Source: Shinisaurus crocodilurus (taxonomy: Eukaryota; Chordata; Lepidosauria; Squamata; Shinisauridae). From it: 64,000 nucleotides of DNA. The stretch covers positions 290,270,971 through 290,334,970 of the forward strand of contig CM037878.1 in NCBI GenBank assembly GCA_021292165.1, in the 5' to 3' direction. A program made the position numbers and the translations under genes. The stretch's first letter is position 1. Each line of letters begins with the position of its first letter. This document shows positions 57,838-64,000 of the stretch, in pieces. Under the pieces are notes generated by a model, which was given only the letters and a program-made list of their open reading frames with translations, ran no database searches and was not told the DNA's origin.

Positions 57838-60800
57838 CTGAGACTCAGTAAATCATTACGCTGGCTTCCTGCAGCACAGACTCTTTGTTAACACCCTTCC
57901 TGACCTTGGCCCGTCCTGATTCACATTCGCTGCCTTTGCTCCACCATCAGAAGGTCCCCCCCTCCCTCCAGTGACTCCGTTTTTTCCCCCTTGCTGCCTT
58001 TTATACCTGGAACTGACTTCCTGACGGCCTGGGGGATGCCCCATCTCTTCCTTCCTTCAAAGCCCACCTTTTCGCCCCGTTAAGCCTTTTGGCACAGCGC
58101 CTTATTCCGCACCCCCCACTGAAACAAAGCTGAAGTGCGTGTACATGAAGCAAACGCAGATTCTCCTCCTGTATGCCTAGTTTTAGATTGTAAGCTCTGC
58201 GGGGCAGATACCTTTCTTACTCTAGTCTAGACTATGAAGTACCTTTCACAGTGACAGCGCCACAGAGGCAGTGTTCAGCTTATTACATCAGACAGTGTTC
58301 TCCAACCTTGGGTCCCCAGATGCTTTTGGCCTACAACTCCCAGCATGCCCCAGCCAGCATAGCATAGCTGGCTGGGGCATGCTGGGAGTTGTAGGCCAAA
58401 AGCATCTGGGGACCCAAGGTTGGAGAACACTGACATAAGATATAGGATCACAGAGTTGGAAGGGGCCTACGAGGCCATCGAGTCCAACCCCCTGCTCAGT
58501 GCAGGAAACTAGAGGAGGGGTCTCCCATCCAAGTAATCACCAGGCCTGACCCGGCTTAGCTTTCCACGCTCAGACAAGCTGAGCCAGCGTGAGCCACAGG
58601 TGTCTTCCTGAGATGTCTTGCCAGGTCACCATGTGTTATGGCCGGGATGGTTACCCCCGCGAGCGTCTCCAGTTTCATTAAAGCCGCCCCGTCAGCTGGC
58701 TCGGCCAGGCACCCGGGGAGTGGCATGCCTGCTTTCTAAACCCCTCAGGTGATGAACGAAGACGGCCACGCGTCCACTATTAAAGACAAGATTCTCACGA
58801 TCGACGTGCTGCCAGGGTGGAAACAAGGAACCAGGATTACCTTTCAAGAAGAGGGAGATCAGGTAATGCATGGCGGGGTGTGTGTGCAAGGCTGCTGTGC
58901 CCTTTTCTCCTCCCCCCCTGCCCAATGTCCTCTCGATTATCAGTATCAGCTTTCATACGATGCTGCTTCCAGCTCGAGGCTTAGCTTAGAGCAGTGTTCT
59001 CCAACCTTGGGTCCCCAGATGTTTTTGGCCTACAACAACAGCGTAGCTGGCTGGGGCATGCTGGGAGTTGTAGGCCAAAAACATCTGGGGACCCAAGGTT
59101 GGAGAACACTGGCTTAGAGGCTGTATGTAAGAGCTGGTAGAAGTTCAACTGGTGTAGCATTTCCCAGACGGGGAAAACCCACCTGTCTGTGCTCCCCAGA
59201 CCTGAGTGCCCAAAAGGACCAGGGGAGGACCATTCCTGCCCTTCCCCAGCTCCTGTTCCCAGCCCTGTCTGACCTGTGGTCCCGTCGTCTCCCCCACCAC
59301 CATCCCCGGCCACCACCACCTTGGGCTGCTTCAGGTGCAGAAAAAAGGCCTACCGTGCCAGCCAGCGTGTCTCAACATGCATAGGATTGTGCCCTGAATG
59401 TCCTTTATTTTAGGGCCCAAATATTATCCCAGCGGACATCATCTTCATCGTGAAGGAGAAGCTCCACCCCAGGTTTAAAAGAGAAGACGACAACTTGATC
59501 TACGTGGCCAGCCTCCCTCTGGGAAAGGTAACCGGGGCATTGCTAAGCAGTGGAGTAGCTGCAGAGAGAGACACCCAACCAGTCCCTCCCCGAGCGTCCG
59601 AAGAATATCCCTTTATTCATTTATTTATTATATTTATACCCCGCCTTTTTTCCTGCAAGGAGCCCAAGGTGGCTTACATAATCCTCCTCCTCCTCCTCCT
59701 CTCCATTTTATCCTCACAACAACCCTGTGAGGTAGGTCAGGCTGAGTCTGTGACTGGCCCAAAGTCACCCAGTGAGCTTCATGGCCGAGGGGGGACTAGA
59801 ACCCGGATCTTCCGAGTCCCAGTCCAACACTCACCACTACGCCGCACTGGCTTTACTTTACTCCACCCAGCGTGTTTTGACATGCCATTTCCAAGGTCAT
59901 TGTCGACAGAATTGCGGCGGGGAGTCCGGTTGGACCCACACCCCGACAGCAGAGGTGGGCAGACTTTGGGCCTGCAGGATCTCCTTTGTGCCTTCACTAG
60001 AATCCCGAGGCGGCACCTGGCGCTGCCCTGCGCTTACCCACCCACGTGGACTGGATGGCAGTTTCACTCTAGCTTTGCCGTCCACGTACGGGACTCATTC
60101 TGACCCAGGCCGGGCAGTTCATCTCAGGCTGTGCCAAAGGTCACTAGCGCTGCAGCCGCCCACCATGTCGCTGCGTGATTCTGCCTCTCTGCTGGGGAGA
60201 GCTAGTCCTCCCTCCGCTCTGCATTGGGCATCACTGGATCGTTCAGTCACTCCGGCCGCAGGCTCAGAATTGCCCCTTCTCCAAGGAGGCTGCCTGTTGC
60301 CCCTCTGCATGTGCCCCAGCCACGGTTTTGGCCTGCTTCTAATTGAGAGATATGCCCAGTGGAAACATGGAGGGCGGCTTCCGCCAAGAGATCGTTTTTC
60401 GGCTTGCAGCTGCCGAAAGCCAGCCTCTTGGGGCGCAAAAAGCAAGCAAGCAAGCCTCCCGTTTGAATCCAGAAATTAATCATGCCGCAGCTTTCGGGAA
60501 TGTGGGGAACAGAGCAGCCCATCCTCAGCCCCTGCCCATCTCTCTCACAGGCTCTGATCGGCTGCACCATTGATGTCCGGACGCTGGACGAGAGGCTGCT
60601 GAACATCCCCATCAACGACATCGTCCAGTAAGTGCCACCCGGAGCCCTTGTCCTGGAAACGGGGTGGAGGAGGCTCAGTTGCCAGCTGAAGGAAGACTCG
60701 GCCCCAGGCACAGGAAGAGCCCTTTCCGTAGCTCCTGCCCGCACCACAGGCCCACTGCGGGGCTGCCTCGGAGAGAGTTGTCCTGCAGAGTTGCAGAGGG

Positions 60801-61496
60801 CAGCCCCGCCATTTCGGAGGAAGAGGGGCCACCGGGTTCCTGCAGCAGCGCCCACACCCCCTTAGAGCCCAAGCCGGTGCAGGTTTCCTTGGCAGTTGAG
60901 CCACGCACACAGCCCCAACCTCAAGAAGGCCTCCCTCCCCAAGTACATGTGCGCAGCAGGATCGCAGCCCTCAGAGAGACATCCATCCTGTGTACAAAAG
61001 GAAGCAAAACCACCCAGTCGTGGAAGTGGTTGTGAAAATCAACACCCCAGCTGAAAAAGGGGTGGGGGGTGGGGAGAAGTTCTTTAGCACCGTCTTCCCC
61101 AACCTGGGGCCCTCCAGGTGGGTTGGATTGCAACTCCCCTCATGCTTATCTGTGAAAGATGGGAGTTGTAGTCCAACCCACCTGGAGGGCTCCAGGTTGG
61201 AGATGGCTGCTATAGAGAGGCAAAGTCTCTTCTCCCCCCCGTGTCTAGCAGCTGCCAAGGCTGCATTTTCTTAACAGTCACCGCAGCTCGCTCCAGCTCC
61301 CCTGCCTGCCTCTTTACTCTGGCCTCCATCTTGCCTTTACAGCCCCAAGTACTTCAAAGTGGTGCCGGGGGAAGGGATGCCCTTGTCCAGAGACCCCACC
61401 TGCAAGGGGGATCTGATCATGTTCTTCGACATCATCTTCCCTGCAAGGCTCACCCCAGCCAAGAAGGATCTCCTGCGGGAGGCCCTCTTGACGTGA
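51130..61496 (+). CDS. DNAJB13: DNAJB13, axonemal DnaJ/Hsp40 protein (complete, 8 exons)
   Basis: Exons: 51130-51197, 53917-54020, 54975-55136, 57553-57710, 58749-58862, 59414-59527, 60551-60627, 61343-61496. All have AG/GT borders and matching phases; total 951 nt, 316 residues plus stop, equal to human DNAJB13. Seen: N-terminal J domain (residues about 4-58) starting [14 protein letters not shown]. The catalytic HPD triplet reads H-P-Y at residues 32-34. A short linker with FFGGDNPF and the substrate-binding C-terminal domain ([19 protein letters not shown] through [12 protein letters not shown]) follow. Known for the family: a type II Hsp40 of the sperm flagellum and motile cilia, homologous to Chlamydomonas RSP16 of the radial spoke; human mutations cause ciliary dyskinesia and male infertility. 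The promoter carries a ciliary X-box. ATG context has G at -3 and +4. Confidence 0.97.
51231..51325. repeat. (GC)n and alternating purine-pyrimidine tract after DNAJB13 exon 1
   Basis: An uninterrupted GC dinucleotide run (about 51234-51251) followed by CGTG/TGCG/CGCGCA alternation for about 95 bp, starting 34 bp past the exon 1 donor. The composition favours Z-DNA. Confidence 0.8.
51658..51757. mobile_element. MITE, family C
   Basis: GCAGCCTTCCCCAACCCCAC, CGATGGGAGTTGTAGTCCAG and GGTGGCAGGTTGGGCGATGC. Confidence 0.65.
51842..53192. mobile_element. Non-autonomous hAT transposon, 1.35 kb, 8-bp TSD
   Basis: Left end CAGGCCCAGTGCAAGGCAAT and right end (complement) CAGGGCCGGTGCTACCATTA, both followed by CCTAGG-bearing subterminal sequence. 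CAGAGGAG flanks it at 51834-51841 and 53193-53200. The interior has a MITE family B copy and a 39-bp tandem duplicate (52805-52880) but no transposase frame. Confidence 0.88.
52504..52650. mobile_element. Palindromic MITE, family B (nested in the hAT)
   Basis: AGGGCACAATCCTAAACACG to CATAGGATTGCATCC with GGGGAATGCTGGGAGTTGTA. Confidence 0.7.
53201..53250 (-). mobile_element. CR1-type 3' end flanking the hAT
   Basis: 'CCCTGCCTGATCAGACCAAG' and 'CCATCTAGGAAGTCCAGC'; the same repeat begins left of the hAT with TTTCATAAGAACAT at about 51820. Confidence 0.7.
53251..53857 (-). mobile_element. CR1 LINE 3' part
   Basis: The minus strand reads [35 protein letters not shown] and [20 protein letters not shown], the CR1 ORF2 C-terminus. 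It ends in the diagnostic tail complement ATAGAATCATAGAATCATAG. It stops 60 bp before DNAJB13 exon 2. Confidence 0.9.
53917..54020 (+). CDS. DNAJB13: DNAJB13 exon 2 (J-domain core)
   Basis: Acceptor TTTTGCAG and donor GTAAGT. It encodes [16 protein letters not shown] and [13 protein letters not shown]. The loop that activates Hsp70 ATPase in canonical J proteins (HPD) is HPY here. Confidence 0.96.
54119..54253. mobile_element. Palindromic MITE, family B
   Basis: CAAGGCTCAATCCTATGCATG to CATAGGATTGCATC; 99 bp past DNAJB13 exon 2. Confidence 0.8.
54461..54706 (-). mobile_element. tRNA-derived squamate SINE, well preserved
   Basis: Minus strand: GTGTGGCGTAGTGGTGAGAG head, complement of the conserved body, GGCGGGGTATAAATATAATA and (AAATA)n. 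Confidence 0.85.
54975..55136 (+). CDS. DNAJB13: DNAJB13 exon 3
   Basis: Acceptor CCTTAG and donor GTATGG. It encodes [18 protein letters not shown] and [18 protein letters not shown], ending at the short G/F-like linker. Confidence 0.96.
55362..55445. mobile_element. hAT MITE, family A, deleted, 8-bp TSD
   Basis: 84 bp with most of one arm missing. TCCTACAG at 55354-55361 and 55446-55453. Confidence 0.88.
55470..55675 (+). mobile_element. CR1-type 3' end
   Basis: 'GAACAGAATGCTGCTGGACG', 'GACCCAGCAGGGCTCTTCTT' and ACGTTCTTATGG; same family as the 47.8-50.0-kb copy. Confidence 0.75.
55680..56637 (+). other. DNAJB13 intron 3, middle part
   Basis: Contains an AT/TG microsatellite (56058-56112) and a MITE family C (56148-56245). 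The remainder shows nothing recognisable. Confidence 0.5.
56148..56245. mobile_element. MITE, family C
   Basis: CAGCCTTCTCCAACCCGGTG, CCCTCCAGGATGTATTAGA, AACTCCCAGCAGCCCC and CACCAGGTCAGGGAAGGCTG. Confidence 0.7.
56638..56775. mobile_element. Palindromic MITE, family B, full length
   Basis: AGGACACAGTCCTACGCATG to CATAGGATTGTGCTCTTA; both arms with TACAACTCCCAGCATTCCCC. Confidence 0.85.
56804..57437 (-). mobile_element. RTE-like LINE copy, 5' truncated
   Basis: Minus-strand frame 57305-56892 ends in the C2H2 finger. (ATC)n tail at 56805. Bordered on both sides by the same words (GTGATGTTTAAAAAAAGG...GGGGGGGAATCCA at 56776 and 57486). Confidence 0.85.
57553..57710 (+). CDS. DNAJB13: DNAJB13 exon 4
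   Basis: Acceptor TTTAAG and donor GTAAGG. It encodes [16 protein letters not shown] and [19 protein letters not shown], the start of the C-terminal client-binding domain. A MITE fragment and an RTE-like LINE copy end just upstream. Confidence 0.95.
57800..57838 (+). repeat. (TG)n(AG)n microsatellite
   Basis: GTGTG run followed by GAGAG run 90 bp past DNAJB13 exon 4. Confidence 0.9.
58293..58432. mobile_element. hAT MITE, family A, full length, 8-bp TSD
   Basis: Palindrome flanked by ACATCAGA (58285-58292) and ACATAAGA (58433-58440), one mismatch. Confidence 0.88.
58443..58607 (-). mobile_element. 5S-rRNA-derived SINE
   Basis: Minus strand shows GAAAGCTAAGCCGGGTCAGG, GATTACTTGGATGGGAGACC and the CR1-like GGGGTTGGACTCGATGGCC tail. 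Confidence 0.85.
58749..58862 (+). CDS. DNAJB13: DNAJB13 exon 5
   Basis: Acceptor CCTCAG and donor GTAATG. Thirty-eight codons including [18 protein letters not shown] and [10 protein letters not shown]. Confidence 0.95.
58992..59111. mobile_element. hAT MITE, family A, 8-bp TSD
   Basis: 120 bp; first arm shortened after CCTACAAC. GCTTAGAG at 58984-58991 and 59112-59119. Confidence 0.9.
59337..59397. mobile_element. Palindromic MITE, family B (partial)
   Basis: GCAGAAAAAAGGCCTACC then CAACATGCATAGGATTGTGC, just before DNAJB13 exon 6. Confidence 0.55.
59414..59527 (+). CDS. DNAJB13: DNAJB13 exon 6
   Basis: Acceptor TTTTAG and donor GTAACC. Thirty-eight codons, [20 protein letters not shown] onward; this segment is typical of Hsp40 C-terminal domain 1/2. 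Confidence 0.95.
59612..59851 (-). mobile_element. tRNA-derived squamate SINE
   Basis: Minus strand: head GTGCGGCGTAGTGGTGAGTG, B-box GGTTCTAGTCC, body, GGCGGGGTATAAATATAATA. Confidence 0.85.
60551..60627 (+). CDS. DNAJB13: DNAJB13 exon 7
   Basis: Acceptor TCACAG and donor GTAAGT. It encodes [18 protein letters not shown] and IPINDIV. Confidence 0.95.
61086..61215. mobile_element. MITE, family C, full palindrome
   Basis: CTTCCCCAACCTGGGGCCCTCC to GGGCTCCAGGTTGGAGATGGC, arms with GATTGCAACTCCCC and GATGGGAGTTGTAGTCC. Confidence 0.75.
61343..61496 (+). CDS. DNAJB13: DNAJB13 exon 8 (last)
   Basis: Acceptor TTTACAG. It encodes [18 protein letters not shown] and [18 protein letters not shown], ending REALLT and TGA. 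Confidence 0.95.
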
Positions 61497-61590
61497 GGAA
61501 CGGCACCTGCCGCCACAAGGAAGGCCGTGCCTTCGCTCCCCTCCACCCCGTACGAGAAATAAAACTATTTTGTTCAGATTTTGTCTCCTC
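61497..61590 (+). promoter_or_regulatory. DNAJB13: DNAJB13 3' UTR with poly(A) signal
   Basis: AATAAA at 61558-61563, only 62 bp past the stop, followed by a T/GT-rich stretch, so the 3' UTR is very short. An RTE-like LINE fragment begins about 110 bp further on. Confidence 0.75.
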
Positions 61591-61698
61591 CTTCGCTACT
61601 GATTGCATGGGGACAACAGGCATGCCCCCCTCAAAGAGATTCATCCAGGTCCCACTGCATGAGCTGGACACATGTCACAAGGCGGAGGCATATATGTC

Positions 61699-62193
61699 AT
61701 CATCAGGCGGTCACTCGTGACCGAGTAAGATTGTCTTCCGGGATAAAAGGAGGAAATTCTAAAGAAGATTGTGTAGACTCTAGCGATGGGTCCGTAAGTG
61801 ACTGTGGAGGCCAATTCTAGATCCACACAGCTTCCCACAGTGAGGACACAGGTTACCAGATGGAAGATGGTCCTGTAAAGGATTCGTTTGACGTGCTTTT
61901 CGCTTAGCACGTTTCTCCCTTTCACCTTGCACTCGGGCTTCTTCAAAGTCCATGGAACCTTTGTGAAAGGCCAACCTCCATTTAGATCGTTCATGGGCCA
62001 GAGCTTCCCAGTTTTCGATGTTTATATTGCATTTTTTTAGATTAGCCTTATGAACATCTTTAAACCTCTTATATTGACCACCGATATTCCGCTTTCCATC
62101 CTTGAGTTGGGAGTAAAGTAACTGCTTTGGGAGACGGCAGTCAGGCATTCGAACAACATGACCGGTCCACTGAAGTTGGCGTTGAAGGATCAT
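61699..62193 (-). mobile_element. RTE-like LINE copy, 5' truncated
   Basis: Minus-strand frame 62193-61780 from [19 protein letters not shown] to the C2H2 finger; tail (ATC)n at 61699. Confidence 0.85.
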
Positions 62194-62464
62194 TTCATGC
62201 CCAGGTCCCCTTTGCTCTCACAACTTTTGTGTTTTTAAATTGACTTGAGTGGCTCGCAACCCCCGAGGAAGTGTTCTTGATCTGTGGCCCACACAAAACA
62301 GTGTGACTACTAGATGTGGCCAATTGCTGGTCTTCGACCCCGAGAACAAAGGGCAGATCCTTCCAGAGGAGAGCATAAAGTTGGGCCCCCAGCCCCGCTG
62401 GTGTCTGAATTCATCCAGGTACACACGTGCATTCTTGGTTAAGTTACAATGCACATAATAGAGC

Positions 62465-62604
62465 AGCTGTCCCGCATGTGGTGCCTTCCAGATGTTTTGG
62501 ACTTCAACCCCCATCATCCCCAACCAGCATGGCCAATGGTCAGGTATGCTGGGAGTTGTAGTCTAAAACACCTGGAAGGCACCAGGTTGGGGGGAGGCTG
62601 CAAT
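62465..62604. mobile_element. MITE, family C
   Basis: GCAGCTGTCCCGCATGTGGTG-type left end, CTTCAACCCCCATCATCCCC, GGGAGTTGTAGTCTAAAAC and GCACCAGGTTGGGGGGAGGC. Confidence 0.65.
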
Positions 62605-64000
62605 AGTCAGTTTGATGGGGCAGGGAGAGAAATTGCACAGACTAGAACAGTTTAGCTTTCTACTTTAGCTTTATTTTTTTTTAAAAAAAATTGAGACAGG
62701 CACAACACAAAGTTCTTTTTTTTAATTAAAAAAGAAAGAAAAGGAGAATCGCATCACCGCTTTGCACCATCACAAATAGCTTCACAGAAAGGCAATACAT
62801 AAAAAGCCTCTGGGTGCATTTCCTTGATTTAAAGTTACAGAAGTTACCAGTCCACAAGACCTTCATTAAGCCCTGCAGAACATTGCCAACAGTCACTCCC
62901 CAGGTCAGGAACGTGGAATAGCACAGGCAGCCGGCCCGCCACAAGGACCGTCCACAAGGGTCGCTGGGCTGCAACCCAGAAAAAAACACCTATTTCCTTA
63001 AGACTTTCGGCCGAGAAGGACAACACTGCCACTGACACATCCAGCCATAACCCTCCAGTGGCCATGCTGGCTGGGGATGATGGGATTTGTAGCCCAACAC
63101 TGAAAGGCACCAGGCTGGGAAGGCCGTGCTAGAGCAAGTGCAAGCTCCTTCTGCCCCACGGAGAGAAGGGCAGGACGGGAGAACCCACCGCCGTGCCCTC
63201 CTGCGCTGCTGAAAGGATCCATAGTAAAAAAAAAAAATCCTATTTGGGGCTTCTAAAGGCCCACCAATTTCTGTCCGTTTCAGCTGCTTGACAGAAGCCC
63301 GTCACAGCATCCCTGCAGGGAATTGCGTTACACATTCCTGCTCTTCGTCGCCTTCGCAAGCCTGGGTTGCTCAAGAGCTCGGTTCTTGGGATCTGCCTTC
63401 CCGCTTTGGCAGAGGGGTGGGGAAACCAGCCGTGAGGTCCTACACTTCGCTCAGTTCCTCAAGAGGCACCTTCTACAACTGTCCTACACAAAGGATCACT
63501 TTTTTGAGCTATCCCAAGCAGTCCCATCACTGAAAGGCGCATGCCTCGGTCAAAGGCCGAGACACGGGGGGGGGGGTGTTACTTGCATTCGCCTGTTTCA
63601 TCATAAGCAACTTTTGGGGGTGCAACAACTTCGTTCGCCACAGCAAGGCAGCCACGCAAAAGGTGCGTGGGAGAATTCCCGCAGGGTCGCTCAAGTTGGG
63701 GAGAGCTGCAGAAAGCCCCATTCGGTGGGAAGCCCCACTCTTGGTAATCCGGTAACACACAGTGTTCTCCAGCCTTGGGTCCCCAGATGTTTTTGGCCTA
63801 CAACATCTGGGGACCCAAGGTTGGAGAACACTGTGCTAAAGGATGAAGGGAGACCACAGCCTGAGATAATTCAAAGTGCTTTCAGAAGAGGTATCACTTC
63901 CAAGGGTGCACACACAAGTTGTTCATTCCCGCTGTCCCCTCCGGACAAGCAGGTTTCTCAGGCAACACAAAAACTGGCAACCCGTCGACCGGATGACAGT
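62605..64000 (-). other. Possible 3' UTR of a converging gene (UCP2 expected by synteny)
   Basis: Reading the minus strand, an AATAAA sits at about 62668-62673 within an A/T-rich stretch, and upstream sequence (62680-63750) is mostly non-repetitive except for a family C MITE near 63045-63130. In human, UCP2 lies tail-to-tail with DNAJB13. No UCP or other coding exon is visible, so this is inference from gene order. Confidence 0.25.
63760..63833. mobile_element. hAT MITE, family A, deleted core
   Basis: 74 bp with both termini, CAGTGTTCTCCAGCCTTGGG and its complement. No clear target duplication. Confidence 0.85.

Noticed and set aside
62726..63222. UCP2 coding exon on the minus strand
   Set aside because: No mitochondrial-carrier motif (P-x-D/E-x-x-K/R) or other UCP sequence appears in any minus-strand frame; only a 3' UTR remains possible.

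Overview
This window is vertebrate nuclear DNA, most likely from a squamate reptile. That inference rests on two split genes with vertebrate splice sites, a tRNA-derived SINE of the squamate type, 5S-rRNA-derived SINEs with CR1-like tails, CR1 and L2 LINEs, and very many short hAT and Tc1/mariner MITEs. No BLAST or RepeatMasker could be run, so all family names come from reading the sequence.

Two real protein genes are present, both on the + strand. PAAF1 (proteasomal ATPase-associated factor 1, a WD40 chaperone of the 19S proteasome ATPases) occupies 241-18094. Eleven coding exons are visible, all in consistent phase; the first coding exon (about 15 residues) lies off the left edge. DNAJB13 (an axonemal/radial-spoke Hsp40 protein) is complete in eight exons between 51130 and 61496. 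Its 951-nt CDS encodes 316 residues. Its promoter has a CpG-rich 5' UTR, an RFX-type X-box and a ZNF143/THAP11-like motif. PAAF1-DNAJB13 adjacency matches the human 11q13.4 order. In human, UCP2 follows tail-to-tail, and the right edge (62.6-64 kb) may be the 3' UTR of a converging gene, but no coding exon is visible there.

The 33-kb interval between the genes (18.1-51.1 kb) holds no recognisable host gene. It contains: (i) an RTE-like LINE nested in a CR1 (19.8-21.7 kb) with an 11-bp target duplication; (ii) macrosatellite I, three tandem units of about 2.1-2.5 kb (21.78-28.59 kb) carrying 5S-SINE insertions in some units only; (iii) macrosatellite II, eight tandem units, seven of about 1.45-1.49 kb plus a shorter first one (29.10-40.70 kb), two neighbouring units appearing identical; (iv) further LINE fragments, Tigger-like MITEs, a possible solo LTR and an orphan CpG-rich patch (42.2-42.85 kb).

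Introns are filled by mobile DNA: a nearly intact L2 ORF in the last PAAF1 intron, and a 1.35-kb non-autonomous hAT with a perfect 8-bp target duplication in DNAJB13 intron 1. One 135-bp palindromic hAT MITE appears at least ten times, often with readable 8-bp duplications. The two macrosatellites are the least explained objects in the window.
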